From Terribium retamae (GTDB lineage: Bacteria; Pseudomonadota; Alphaproteobacteria; Rhizobiales; Rhizobiaceae): a DNA stretch of 64,000 nucleotides. Every line of letters begins with the position of its first letter. The first letter of the stretch is position 1. The notes below the pieces were generated by a model. It worked only from the letters and a program-made list of their open reading frames with translations. It was not told the origin of the DNA and searched no databases. Position numbers and translations under genes: made by a program. Shown piece after piece: positions 35,169-43,921 of this stretch. The stretch is taken from positions 1-64,000 of the forward strand of contig NZ_JAKREW010000004.1 of the NCBI RefSeq assembly GCF_022347545.1, read 5' to 3'.

Positions 35169-36053
35169 TTGGCCAGCATCATGACAAACGCCGCTGCGCT
35201 GACCGCGTTGCAGAGCCTCAGCGCTACCAACAAGGCGCTCGAGCAGACGCAGTCCCGTATCTCCACCGGCCTCCGCGTTTCGACCGCTAGCGACAACGCC
35301 GCCTACTGGTCGATCGCCACGACCATGCGTTCGGACAACAAGGCCAACTCGGCCGTGCAGGATGCACTTGGGCTTGGCGCAGGCAAGGTCGACACAGCCT
35401 ATGCCGCGATCGTCGATGTCAAAACCGAAGTCGACAAGATCAAGACCAAGCTGCTTGCGGCCATGGGCAAGGGTCAGGACATCCAGAAACAGATCGCAAC
35501 TGAAATCAGGGCGATCCAAGCCGGCATCAGATCGTCAGTGGCCAATGCCACCTATGCCGGCACGAACATGCTGCAGACCGACGGCACAGCCGCCTCGGAC
35601 CTGAAGATCATCGCTGCCTACAACCGCACGGGAACCACCGTCAACATCGACACGATCAACATCGCAGCGATCGATACACAGGTCCTCGACGTTGCCGGCA
35701 CCGGCGGTTTTGTCGGCGGATTGCTCGCAACGGGTTTCTTCGATCCCAGCGCCGCCGCGCTCACCGATGCGGCCATCACGACAGCGCTGGGCGCGGTTGA
35801 AACGGCCCTCGTCAAACTTGCCGATGGAGCGGCCACGCTCGGTGCCGCCAAGTCACGCATCGACACCCAGAAAAGCTTCCTGTCCAACCTGACCGACTCG
35901 ATAGACCGCGGCGTCGGCCAGCTCGTCGATGCCGACATGGATCGGGAATCAACCAAGCTTCAGGCGCTCCAGGTTCAGCAGCAGCTCGGCATCCAGGCCC
36001 TGTCGATCGCCAATTCCAACGCCCAGAGCATCTTGGCGCTGTTCAAGAGCTAA
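35169..36053 (+). CDS. flaB: Flagellin (second copy)
   Basis: A 294-residue flagellin paralogue. Start is TTG at 35169: this aligns MASIMTNAAALTALQSLS exactly with the first flagellin's N-terminus, and AAGGGG lies a suitable distance upstream. The next ATG would remove the first four residues. N- and C-terminal D0/D1 segments are conserved; the middle is longer by about 35 residues and differs (AAYNRTGTTVNIDTINIAAID). It may be a minor filament subunit given the weak start codon (inference). Confidence 0.92.
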   Translation: MASIMTNAAALTALQSLSATNKALEQTQSRISTGLRVSTASDNAAYWSIATTMRSDNKANSAVQDALGLGAGKVDTAYAAIVDVKTEVDKIKTKLLAAMGKGQDIQKQIATEIRAIQAGIRSSVANATYAGTNMLQTDGTAASDLKIIAAYNRTGTTVNIDTINIAAIDTQVLDVAGTGGFVGGLLATGFFDPSAAALTDAAITTALGAVETALVKLADGAATLGAAKSRIDTQKSFLSNLTDSIDRGVGQLVDADMDRESTKLQALQVQQQLGIQALSIANSNAQSILALFKS

Positions 36054-36080
36054 CCAGCTTCGGATTTTCGTCTTCTTCGT

Positions 36081-36107
36081 TCGGGCCGTGCCACAAGCGC
36101 GGCCCGA
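36081..36107 (+). terminator. Terminator after second flagellin
   Basis: Hairpin TCGGGCCG / CGGCCCGA with an 11-nt loop, 28 bp after the flagellin stop. The fliF promoter motif starts three bases later. Confidence 0.7.
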
Positions 36108-36109
36108 TA

Positions 36110-36139
36110 CCATTTTCGCACAAGCTTCAACGTCTAGTG
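36110..36139 (+). promoter_or_regulatory. Candidate Rem-type promoter for fliF operon
   Basis: CCAT at 36110, then TTCGCACAAG with CAAG at 36121 (11 bp on), then N9, then CTAGTG at 36134. It ends 34 bp before the fliF GTG and follows the flagellin terminator directly. Confidence 0.55.
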
Positions 36140-36173
36140 TTCCAGCGGGCAATCATGCAGGGACCCTCGACCC

Positions 36174-37808
36174 GTGCCGGAACAATTAAGAAGCATCGTC
36201 ATCAATCTTCAGGATTTCGGCACCAGGCGGCTGGCCATCATGGCCGGAATCGCGCTGCTGACGCTGGCCGTCATCGGCATCGGAGCGGTCTACCTCAATC
36301 GCCCAGCCTATGAAACGCTTTACGTCGGCCTCGAACGCTCGGACGTGAACCAGATCGGCATGGTGCTTTCCGAGGCCGGCATGAATTTCGACGTCGGCTC
36401 TGACGGTACCAGCGTCCTGGTGCCGGTCGGCACGACAGCGAAGGCGCGCATGCTGCTGGCTGAGAAAGGCCTGCCGACCAGCGCGAATGCCGGGTACGAG
36501 CTGTTCGACAAGGTAGGCTCGCTTGGACTCACCTCCTTCATGCAGCAGGTCACTCGCGTGCGTGCGCTGGAAGGCGAGATCGCCCGCACCATCCAGTCGC
36601 TGGCAGGCGTGAAGGCGGCTCGCGTACACATCGTCATGTCCGAGCGCGCCAATTTTCGCCGCGAAGAGCAGCAGCCTTCGGCTTCCGTCGTGATCCGTTA
36701 TGCCGGCATCGATGGCGGCAAGGCGGCGATGTCGATCCGCCACCTCGTTGCCGCAGCCGTGCCCGGCCTGTCGGCCGAGAAAGTCACCGTGCTCGATTCC
36801 GCCGGCAATCTGCTTGCCGCCGGCGACGATCCTTCCAACACCAGCGCGGCTCGCTCGCTCGGCGTCGAACGCACCGTGGAAAGCCAGATCGAGGACAATA
36901 TCCGCCGCGCCCTCACCCCCTATCTTGGCCCCGACAATTTCCGCGCCAGCGTCAAGGCCGACGTAAACACCGACACGCGTCAGACGGAAGAGACGATTTT
37001 CGATCCGGAATCGCGCGTCGAGCGTTCGATCCAGACCGTGAAGTCGAACGAAAACAGCAATCAACGCCAGGCTGCCACGCCAACCACCGTGGAACAGAAC
37101 CTGCCTGAAACACAGACGGCATCCTCAGAAGGGCCGCAGTCGAGTTCGCAGAACGACCGCAAGGAAGAGATCACCAACTACGAGATCAACTCCAAGAAGA
37201 TCGCCACTGTCTCGAACGGCTATTCGGTGACCAAGATGTCGATCGCCGTGGTCGTCAACCAGCAGCGGTTGCTTGCCGTGCTCGGCAAGGACGCAACGCC
37301 GGAGCAGGTTGCGCAGCGTGTCGCAGACATCAAGAAGATGGTCACTTCCGCCACCGGCCTCGACGAAAAGCGGGGCGACATCATCGACGTCTCGGCAGTC
37401 GAATTCATCGACGGGCTCGACGGCCAGGAGCTCGCCTCTCCCGGCATTCTGGACGCCGTCTCGAGCTACACCGGCAGCCTGATCAACGCCGCAGCGTTCA
37501 TCATCGTGGTGTTCCTGGTTGCCTTCTTCGGCTTGCGACCGATGGCGGCCGCGCTCAGCAACAAGCCGGCAGCCCTTGCCGGACCGAGCTTCGAGGATGT
37601 CCAGCGTTCGCTACCCACGCCGGCCGCCACAGCCGAAGCGGAGGCAGTTCCTCCGGTGCTCGCCGACAACCGTCCGGCCCCGCTTGACGATTTGCGCAAG
37701 AAGCTCAGGCCTGCCCCGCAGGACAGGTTGGCGCGCATGGTTGATATCAACGAAGAGCGCACGGCCAACATTCTGCGCAAATGGACGGCCCAGGAAGCCG
37801 TAGGCTGA
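36174..37808 (+). CDS. fliF: Flagellar MS-ring protein FliF
   Basis: A 544-residue inner-membrane ring protein. Membrane spans lie near residues 20-42 and 432-455. Two YscJ/RBM periplasmic domains lie between them (YETLYVGLERSDVNQIGMVL, then SVKADVNTDTRQTEETIFDPESRVERS). The C-terminal FliG-binding tail ends in VDINEERTANILRKWT. Start is GTG at 36174. The gene follows the flagellins; in Sinorhizobium, as I recall, it precedes visN instead. Confidence 0.94.
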   Translation: MPEQLRSIVINLQDFGTRRLAIMAGIALLTLAVIGIGAVYLNRPAYETLYVGLERSDVNQIGMVLSEAGMNFDVGSDGTSVLVPVGTTAKARMLLAEKGLPTSANAGYELFDKVGSLGLTSFMQQVTRVRALEGEIARTIQSLAGVKAARVHIVMSERANFRREEQQPSASVVIRYAGIDGGKAAMSIRHLVAAAVPGLSAEKVTVLDSAGNLLAAGDDPSNTSAARSLGVERTVESQIEDNIRRALTPYLGPDNFRASVKADVNTDTRQTEETIFDPESRVERSIQTVKSNENSNQRQAATPTTVEQNLPETQTASSEGPQSSSQNDRKEEITNYEINSKKIATVSNGYSVTKMSIAVVVNQQRLLAVLGKDATPEQVAQRVADIKKMVTSATGLDEKRGDIIDVSAVEFIDGLDGQELASPGILDAVSSYTGSLINAAAFIIVVFLVAFFGLRPMAAALSNKPAALAGPSFEDVQRSLPTPAATAEAEAVPPVLADNRPAPLDDLRKKLRPAPQDRLARMVDINEERTANILRKWTAQEAVG

Positions 37809-38434
37809 TGCGGCAGGCCACCCTATCCGATCTGCTGCCCGATTTCGGTGCGCCGTCCCTGCATGCCGGCGCGTCGGCCCCGGCGCTCGTCGAGCCGCAT
37901 GACTTTGCCGACACCTCTTCGCAGGTCGACGTCGACAGGCTGATCGCCATGGCCGTCGCCAAGGCGGAAGATGCGCTCGAGGCCAGACTGACGGCGGCCT
38001 TCAACGAACAGCTGGAAGCCGAACGCCGTACGGCAGCGGAACAAGCCAGAGCATTGGTTGAGGGTCTGGGCGAGGATATCGGCCAAGCGATTGCCCAACG
38101 GACAGACCAGTTGGAACGCCAACTGCATGAGCTGATGAGCGATGCAGTCGCCCGCATCGTCGGCGGCGTGTTGAGCGAGGAATTGCAGAAACGTTCGCTC
38201 GTCGCGTTGGAGAAAATCATTCGCAATACACTGGCGGACCCCGAAACCATCCGCATCGGCGTGCACGGTCCGCTGTCCCTGTATGAACCGTTGAAAGCCG
38301 CGCTCGGCAAGCAGGCGGCATGCCTGGATTTCACGGAATCCTCGGCGCTCGACCTCACCCTCGTCGTTAACGACACGGTCGTCGAAACCCGAATATCCGA
38401 GTGGTCGGCAGCCCTGTCGGAGGTCCTGTCATGA
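37808..38434 (+). CDS. fliH: FliH-like flagellar export stator protein
   Basis: A 208-residue cytoplasmic protein. The central region is a long charged helix (LIAMAVAKAEDALEARLTAAFNEQLEAERRTAAEQ), and the C-terminal third resembles the V-ATPase-E-like domain of FliH (IVGGVLSEELQKRSLVALEKIIRNTL). FliH binds and restrains the ATPase FliI. Its ATG overlaps the fliF stop and its stop overlaps motB. The identification rests on size, layout and position between fliF and motB. Confidence 0.72.
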   Translation: MRQATLSDLLPDFGAPSLHAGASAPALVEPHDFADTSSQVDVDRLIAMAVAKAEDALEARLTAAFNEQLEAERRTAAEQARALVEGLGEDIGQAIAQRTDQLERQLHELMSDAVARIVGGVLSEELQKRSLVALEKIIRNTLADPETIRIGVHGPLSLYEPLKAALGKQAACLDFTESSALDLTLVVNDTVVETRISEWSAALSEVLS

Positions 38435-39705
38435 GTACCGCAGAAGGCGCCGATCACAGGCAGGAAATCATAATCGTCCGCCGAAACCACGATGGCGATG
38501 ACGATGGTCACCATGGCGGCGTCTGGAAGATCGCGTTTGCCGATTTCATGACGGCTATGATGTGTTTTTTCCTGGTCATGTGGCTGATCAACGCTGCGAA
38601 CGAACAGACGCGCGCAGCCGTCGCTTCCTATTTCAATCCGGTCCCGCTGATCGACCGCAGCGCCAGCCGCAAGGGACTGCAGGACATCGGCGATGGCCCG
38701 GATGAGCCCGGCTACACGTCCAACGATCCCGTGGAGGGGACATCCAGGCAAGGCCACAACGGTAAGGGCAATCCCGGCACCACACAGGACGAAGAGAGCG
38801 GTAAGGACGAGAAAGAGGAAAAGGCCGAGGAAGCCAAGAACGCCGACGAGAAGCTGTTCGCGGACCCCTACGCGGTGCTTGCCGAAATCGCGGCAGAGAC
38901 CGGCACAAGACAGAATGTGAGCACCAAGGGCGAAGGCGGGGCACAAACGGCAGGCCCGGCGACCGGCGCCTCCGGTGGCGAATCTTATCGCGACCCCTTT
39001 GCGCCGGATTTCTGGTCGCAACAGATTTCCACTCCGTTGCCCGAGGCCAGTGCCGAAACTGCGAAGGCGGACGAGCAACTGCAAAAACAGGCGGAGACGA
39101 AAGCCGGGAATCAGCACGCCGCCAAGCCTGAAGGCAAGGAACAGAAAGCCGACACCGATCAAGCGGCAGCCAAGGATCCAGCCATGGCCAAGCCGGTGTC
39201 CAACAAAGACGAGGCAAGCAAGCAGGACAAGGCACCGAGCGAAAGCACCGAAAAGGCTGCCGAAGAGGTGAGGAAGAAGATTGCCGAGGCCTTCAAGCCG
39301 GGTGAAGCCGTGGCTGATGGCGTCAGCGTCCAGGCCACCGACAAGGGCGTTGTGATTTCGGTCACCGACAGCTTCAATTTCGGCATGTTCGAGATCGGCT
39401 CGGCCGTACCGCGGCGTGAACTGGTGCTGGCGATGGAAAAGATCGGCCGTATCGTCACGGAGCAGAAAGGCAGGGTCTCGATCCAGGGCCATACCGATGC
39501 CCGCCCCTTCAAGGGGGGCTATGACAACTGGCGGCTGTCGACTGCGCGTGCGCACTCGGCCTACTACATGCTGGTGCGCGGCGGCCTGGACGAAAGCCGT
39601 GTCAAGGAAGTCGCCGGTTTCGCCGACCGCGAACCGAAGAACAAGGCCGACCCGCTCGCCGCGGTCAATCGCCGTATAGAAATCCTTCTGGAGACCGGAG
39701 GATGA
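38431..39705 (+). CDS. motB: Flagellar motor stator protein MotB
   Basis: A 424-residue stator subunit. One membrane span (FMTAMMCFFLVMWLINAA) carries the proton-binding Asp38 just before it. The C-terminal OmpA-type peptidoglycan-binding domain begins near 310 (RVSIQGHTDARPFKGGYDNWRLSTARAHSAY). Between them lies an unusually long Lys/Glu/Ala-rich linker of roughly 200 residues, a rhizobial feature and probably the place where MotC acts. It is coupled to both neighbours by ATGA overlaps. Confidence 0.94.
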   Translation: MSTAEGADHRQEIIIVRRNHDGDDDGHHGGVWKIAFADFMTAMMCFFLVMWLINAANEQTRAAVASYFNPVPLIDRSASRKGLQDIGDGPDEPGYTSNDPVEGTSRQGHNGKGNPGTTQDEESGKDEKEEKAEEAKNADEKLFADPYAVLAEIAAETGTRQNVSTKGEGGAQTAGPATGASGGESYRDPFAPDFWSQQISTPLPEASAETAKADEQLQKQAETKAGNQHAAKPEGKEQKADTDQAAAKDPAMAKPVSNKDEASKQDKAPSESTEKAAEEVRKKIAEAFKPGEAVADGVSVQATDKGVVISVTDSFNFGMFEIGSAVPRRELVLAMEKIGRIVTEQKGRVSIQGHTDARPFKGGYDNWRLSTARAHSAYYMLVRGGLDESRVKEVAGFADREPKNKADPLAAVNRRIEILLETGG

Positions 39706-41108
39706 TCCGCGTCGTGCGCATGCGTGCCGCAAGTCTTGCCCTGTTCGCCTGGGCAACGGCCACGTCCGCGCTGGCTCAGGACCCGCTGCAACCCTACCAG
39801 ATGGTCCGCTCGCTGCAGCTCGTACAGGACAGGCTGGCCCTGGGTGACCATGCAGCGTTGCCCATGCAGAACAAGCTGCTCGAAATGGTCGATGAGCGTT
39901 TCCGCACTGCCAAGACGGACGTTTTCGAGGACCCCAAAAATCTCCGCGCCTTGCTCGTTTATGGCATGAGCGGCGGCAACCCCGCAACGGTCAAGACCGC
40001 GGCCGCCCGCATCGAGCTCGATCAGACGAACCAGGCGATCATCACCGGCGTTCTCGATTATGTCGGCGGTAAACCCGGTCCTGCCATTGAAGCGTTGCAG
40101 CCGATCGACCCGATGACGTTGCCTTCCGACGTTGGCGCTTTCGTCGCCCTCATCAAGGGATCGCTGCTGGCAACGGAAGACCCGGTCCAGGCCCTTGCCT
40201 TGCTGGACCAGGCACGCCTGCTGAGCCCCGGCACTCTGGTGGAAGAGGCCGCGTTGCGCCGTTCCGTCGCGATCGCAACGACCAATGCCGATGCAGCGCG
40301 TTTCGCGCTCGCCTCCACTCAATATGTCGAGCGATATCTGCTTTCGCCCTATGCCAGCCAGTTCGCCGATAGTTTCGTTGCCGGGGTCGTCACGCTGCAT
40401 ATGGCGCTGAGCCAGGACAAGCTGGCCGACATCACCTCCATGATGGACAAGGAACGCGAGCGCGTCATCTATCTGCGCATCGCCCGTCGCGCGGCCATTG
40501 ACGGACTGAACGACCTGTCGGCCTTTGCCTCCGCAAAGGCCATTCCTGCCAATGGCAGCACGCCGGGTGCTGACGATCCCCGCGCTGAGCTTTATGCCAG
40601 CCTCTCCAACATCACATCGGCAACGGTGGACGACATCCGCGCCAAACTACGGACCATCGACCGCAGCCGCCTGTCGCCGAGTGATCGTTCACTGCTCGAC
40701 GCTGCTCAGCAGATCACACAGGAAGTCGTCGCGCCGCCGATACCGGCAGTGTTCGATCAACCGCCGCCTGCGGAAAAATCCGCCAAAGCGAGCCCGCCTG
40801 CTGAAATGACGGCGCAAGACAAGGCGAAGCCCAGCCAGGTCGCCGAAACGCCGCCCGGCGCGGACGCCAGCGACGGTGCGGATCTTCTGCCTGTGGAGGG
40901 TGCCGTTTCGGAGCGGCCGGCCGCCGCTGCACGATCGTCTGAAGAAAGCGCGCCGGCCAAGCAAGATGCAGAAATCGAACCGCCGGCAACCGTATTGCCA
41001 GCCTCCGCCAAGGCAACCGGGGCGCCGGATGCGACCGATACGGCGATCGCCGACACCAAGCGCAAACTCGACAAGATCGATCTTCTTCTTGGAGCCTCTC
41101 CGCAATGA
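39702..41108 (+). CDS. motC: Periplasmic motility protein MotC
   Basis: A 468-residue periplasmic protein. A signal peptide (MRAASLALFAWATATSALA) precedes a helical N-terminal domain with FEDPKNLRALLVYGMSGGNP and a low-complexity Ala/Pro/Glu C-terminal third. MotC is specific to rhizobia, where it works with MotB to control motor function and is chaperoned by MotE. Start is ATG 39702 or the ATG at 39720. It lies between motB and motD, the canonical order. Confidence 0.88.
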   Translation: MIRVVRMRAASLALFAWATATSALAQDPLQPYQMVRSLQLVQDRLALGDHAALPMQNKLLEMVDERFRTAKTDVFEDPKNLRALLVYGMSGGNPATVKTAAARIELDQTNQAIITGVLDYVGGKPGPAIEALQPIDPMTLPSDVGAFVALIKGSLLATEDPVQALALLDQARLLSPGTLVEEAALRRSVAIATTNADAARFALASTQYVERYLLSPYASQFADSFVAGVVTLHMALSQDKLADITSMMDKERERVIYLRIARRAAIDGLNDLSAFASAKAIPANGSTPGADDPRAELYASLSNITSATVDDIRAKLRTIDRSRLSPSDRSLLDAAQQITQEVVAPPIPAVFDQPPPAEKSAKASPPAEMTAQDKAKPSQVAETPPGADASDGADLLPVEGAVSERPAAAARSSEESAPAKQDAEIEPPATVLPASAKATGAPDATDTAIADTKRKLDKIDLLLGASPQ

Positions 41109-42427
41109 CCGCTACCGTTGGCCAGAATCTATCAGCCATTGTTCTGCAGCGGTCCGGCACCCAACAGTCCGGCGCAAAGACAAGCGAAGACGGCGCCGCC
41201 TTCGATGATCTTCTCGACCGCCAGCCTGCCGCTGGCAAAGAAAAAGCCGCTTCTCATGAGCTCCATGGTTCGCATTGGGAGCGGATTCGCGCGGGCTTCG
41301 TATTCGGCGGCCGCGAGCATGCGGAGAAGACAGCGCAATTCGAGAAAGACGCAGCCAAGGTCGAAGAAGAGAGCGGCGACGAGAAGCCTGCCGACAAGAA
41401 ATCCGCGGAGACCATGGAGCTGCGGGCTCAATTTCCTGAGGCCGTGAACTTTCAGGTTTTCGGGCGGGCTTCGTCCGGCAAGGAAGGTCCGAGCGAATCC
41501 GGCGCGACATCCGGTGAAAGCGATCCACTGCCTGTCGGCAAGACGGTTCGGCTCGTTGCTATCCGCGGGCAACAAGGCGCCGAAGTCGGCGTGGACGACG
41601 ACCCGAAAGACCTGAGGATCCAGGGCGATCGGTCGGCTCTACGCAGCGGGAACGCTGCCCAGCCGGCAGCGCCGTCCAACGCGTCGAAGCTTACCCCCGA
41701 TACAGTCGATGGGAATGCTGCAGCATCCAATCCAGTGGCCGCCGAGGAGGGCTCCGGTCTGTCGACGCAAGTCGAAATGGTTGCGATTGAAACGGACGAT
41801 AGACGCATGTCCGGCGATGTCCAAAAATCCCCCGGCGCGTCGCGCGCCTCGATCGTTGCCGAGCAGAACTTTCCGGCACCCGTCAGCCAGGCCATGAGCG
41901 AAACGGCACGCAGCGTGATTGACGCGATTGCAAGCTCTGAAAGCCCCGCGCACGCTGCTGCGACGGCGGCAAACGGTCCCAAAGCCGGCGCTCCTGTTGC
42001 AGTTCCGGCACACATATTGAAGATCGAATTGCATCCGGCCGAGCTTGGCGCCGTTACAGCCAGCATGCGCTTAAGTGGCGAGCAACTGTCGATTGAGCTC
42101 AAGCCTGAAACCTATGAAGCGCATCGTCGCCTGACCTCCGACAGCGAGGCGATCGTGAAGTCGCTGAAGGCTCTCGGCTTCGATGTGGACAAGGTGACCA
42201 TTCTACAACCTTCGATAGCAACGACACCAGCCGCGCGCGCGGACGCGGCACAGCCAGGGATTGCCACCGGCCGAGATCAATCGTCGTTCCAGCAAGGAAA
42301 TTCCGGAGGTAATGGCGATGGCATGAGCGGCCAGCAATCGGGAAGGAATCGAGGCGATGAGAGGCATCAGGACCAGCGCCCAGGCCAGCCTTCTCGCGAG
42401 CATCCTGGCAGCGGCCTGTTTATCTAA
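41105..42427 (+). CDS. motD: Flagellar hook-length control protein MotD (FliK)
   Basis: A 440-residue hydrophilic protein. A low-complexity N-terminal two-thirds precedes the FliK-type C-terminal switch domain (ILKIELHPAELGAVTASMRLSGEQLSIELKPE). MotD of Sinorhizobium was reclassified as FliK. It measures hook length and signals FlhB to switch export specificity. Its last 71 bp also encode the start of the next gene in another frame. Confidence 0.87.
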   Translation: MTATVGQNLSAIVLQRSGTQQSGAKTSEDGAAFDDLLDRQPAAGKEKAASHELHGSHWERIRAGFVFGGREHAEKTAQFEKDAAKVEEESGDEKPADKKSAETMELRAQFPEAVNFQVFGRASSGKEGPSESGATSGESDPLPVGKTVRLVAIRGQQGAEVGVDDDPKDLRIQGDRSALRSGNAAQPAAPSNASKLTPDTVDGNAAASNPVAAEEGSGLSTQVEMVAIETDDRRMSGDVQKSPGASRASIVAEQNFPAPVSQAMSETARSVIDAIASSESPAHAAATAANGPKAGAPVAVPAHILKIELHPAELGAVTASMRLSGEQLSIELKPETYEAHRRLTSDSEAIVKSLKALGFDVDKVTILQPSIATTPAARADAAQPGIATGRDQSSFQQGNSGGNGDGMSGQQSGRNRGDERHQDQRPGQPSREHPGSGLFI

Positions 42428-42950
42428 CCCTTCGCTTTCACAGCCGGCTGCCGCCGCATCGAACCCTTGCGAAGCAGAAATTCTGCGCGCTGCCGACCGC
42501 TATCAAATTCCCGCCGGCATACTTTATGCCGTAGGGCTGACGGAAACCGGGAATAAGGGCAGCCTTCAACCCAACGCATTGAATATAGAAGGAAAAGCCG
42601 TCTTTCCCCGCTCACGTCCGGAAGCACTTTTGACCTTTGAGAATGCGCGGCGGGAAGGCAAGACCCTGATCGACCTCGGTTGCATGCAGATCAACCACCG
42701 TTATCACGGTGATCAGTTTCGCAATGTCGAGGATATGCTCGATCCTCGTCGCAATGTCGAATACGCAGCACGCTTCCTGGCACAGTTGCATGCCCGCCAC
42801 GAGACCTGGTCGATGGCGGTTGCACGCTATCATGCCGGCCCCGACAACGACCCGGCGCAAAAGCGCTATGTCTGCCGGGTCATCACCAATATGGTCGCCG
42901 TCGGCTTCGGCAAATGGACCGCGAATGCCCGCAGCTTCTGCACCCAATAG
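42357..42950 (+). CDS. Lytic transglycosylase, flagellum-associated
   Basis: A 197-residue SLT-type lysozyme-like enzyme with a signal peptide (MRGIRTSAQASLLASILAAACL). The likely catalytic Glu is in AVGLTETG, and CMQINHRYHG is the family GxMQ motif. It would open peptidoglycan locally for rod or stator insertion. The start at 42357 lies inside motD, because only that start supplies the export signal, giving a 71-bp overlap. The signal peptide has a Cys near residue 21 (AAACL), but no clean lipobox. FlgJ at 56561 lacks a muramidase domain, so this protein may supply that activity. Confidence 0.83.
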   Translation: MRGIRTSAQASLLASILAAACLSNPSLSQPAAAASNPCEAEILRAADRYQIPAGILYAVGLTETGNKGSLQPNALNIEGKAVFPRSRPEALLTFENARREGKTLIDLGCMQINHRYHGDQFRNVEDMLDPRRNVEYAARFLAQLHARHETWSMAVARYHAGPDNDPAQKRYVCRVITNMVAVGFGKWTANARSFCTQ

Positions 42951-43039
42951 GTTGTATTTTCCTGGCGCGCAAATCGCGTGAAGTCAGCCGCGACTGAAGC
43001 TCATTTTCGCCCCCGGAATCGCTCCACGTCGCGGGTAAA

Positions 43040-43054
43040 TTGTACGCGGTACAA
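43040..43054. promoter_or_regulatory. Palindrome upstream of rem
   Basis: Perfect dyad TTGTAC-GCG-GTACAA, 116 bp before the rem start. LuxR-family dimers commonly bind such dyads, and rem is known to be activated by VisNR in Sinorhizobium. A direct repeat CAAGAAA with 14-bp period follows at 43075-43095. Confidence 0.5.
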
Positions 43055-43170
43055 CCAGCGCGATTCCCGACTCCCAAGAAACCACTCACAAGAAATAACG
43101 GTTGGTCAGATTCCGTGACGGGGCATACGCCTCTCCGCACGGGGCAGATGAGCTGATTCGGGGGCTGGCG

Positions 43171-43839
43171 ATGATCGTGATTGTAGACGAACGCGAACTT
43201 GTGACGGAGGGTTACAACTCGTTGTTCGATCGGGAAGGTGTGGCAAGCGCGGGTTTCGCGCCACGCGATTTCGACGCATGGGTCTCGAGCGCAGCCGAGG
43301 ATGACCTGAAATCGGTCCGAGCCTTCCTGATCGGCGATTGTCGTGAAGGCGCGGTGTCGCCCCGACAGATCCGGGACCGCACAGGCGCTCCTGTCATCGC
43401 GCTCAGCGAACAGAACTCCCTCGAAAACACTCTGCGACTGTTTGAGGCCGGTGTCGACGACGTCGTCCGCAAACCGGTTCATATTCGCGAAATCCTGGCG
43501 CGCATCAGCGCGATCCGTCGCCGCGCCAATGAGGATGCTTCTTTCACCGAGATCGGCAAGATGCGCATCTTCATGGATGGACGTGACCCCGAAATCGACG
43601 GCGAACCGATGCCCTTGCCGCGCCGCGAACGTCGCATTCTCGAATATCTGGCCAGCAATCGCGGCCGCCGCGTCACCAAGACCCAGGTCTTCAACGCCAT
43701 CTACGGCATCTTCGACGAAGAGGTCGAAGAGAACGTGGTGGAAAGCCACATCTCGAAACTGCGCAAGAAACTGCGCGAACGGCTGGGCCAGGATCCGATC
43801 GATTCCAAGCGCTTCCTCGGCTACCGGCTGGTCGCCTGA
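43171..43839 (+). CDS. rem: Rem, OmpR-like activator of motility genes
   Basis: A 222-residue response-regulator-like protein. The N-terminal receiver-like domain ([19 protein letters not shown] through [28 protein letters not shown]) lacks the usual acidic pair at the start and is thus a probable phosphorylation-independent receiver. The C-terminal OmpR/PhoB winged helix is complete ([25 protein letters not shown] through [11 protein letters not shown]). Length and position between the motD region and flgE match Rem, which links VisNR to class II/III flagellar genes. I chose the ATG at 43171; the frame to 43102 lacks support. Confidence 0.9.
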   Translation: MIVIVDERELVTEGYNSLFDREGVASAGFAPRDFDAWVSSAAEDDLKSVRAFLIGDCREGAVSPRQIRDRTGAPVIALSEQNSLENTLRLFEAGVDDVVRKPVHIREILARISAIRRRANEDASFTEIGKMRIFMDGRDPEIDGEPMPLPRRERRILEYLASNRGRRVTKTQVFNAIYGIFDEEVEENVVESHISKLRKKLRERLGQDPIDSKRFLGYRLVA

Positions 43840-43854
43840 TGTGCCCGGCCTGCG

Positions 43855-43884
43855 CCAGCCTCGCGCAAGACAGCACGTTTAGCT
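43855..43884 (+). promoter_or_regulatory. Candidate Rem-type promoter for flgE operon
   Basis: CCAG at 43855, CCTCGCGCAAG with CAAG at 43866 (11 bp on), N9, then TTAGCT at 43879. It is 38 bp before flgE. The 11-mer CCTCGCGCAAG is identical to those before the DUF1217 gene and flhA. Confidence 0.6.
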
Positions 43885-43921
43885 TGGCCGGCGACACCAT
43901 GCGCATAACGGAGACGTTGCG

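Noticed and set aside
37747..39987. Long minus-strand open frame of 746 codons across fliH and motB
   Set aside because: Composition is typical of a high-GC antisense shadow; both genes beneath it are firmly identified.
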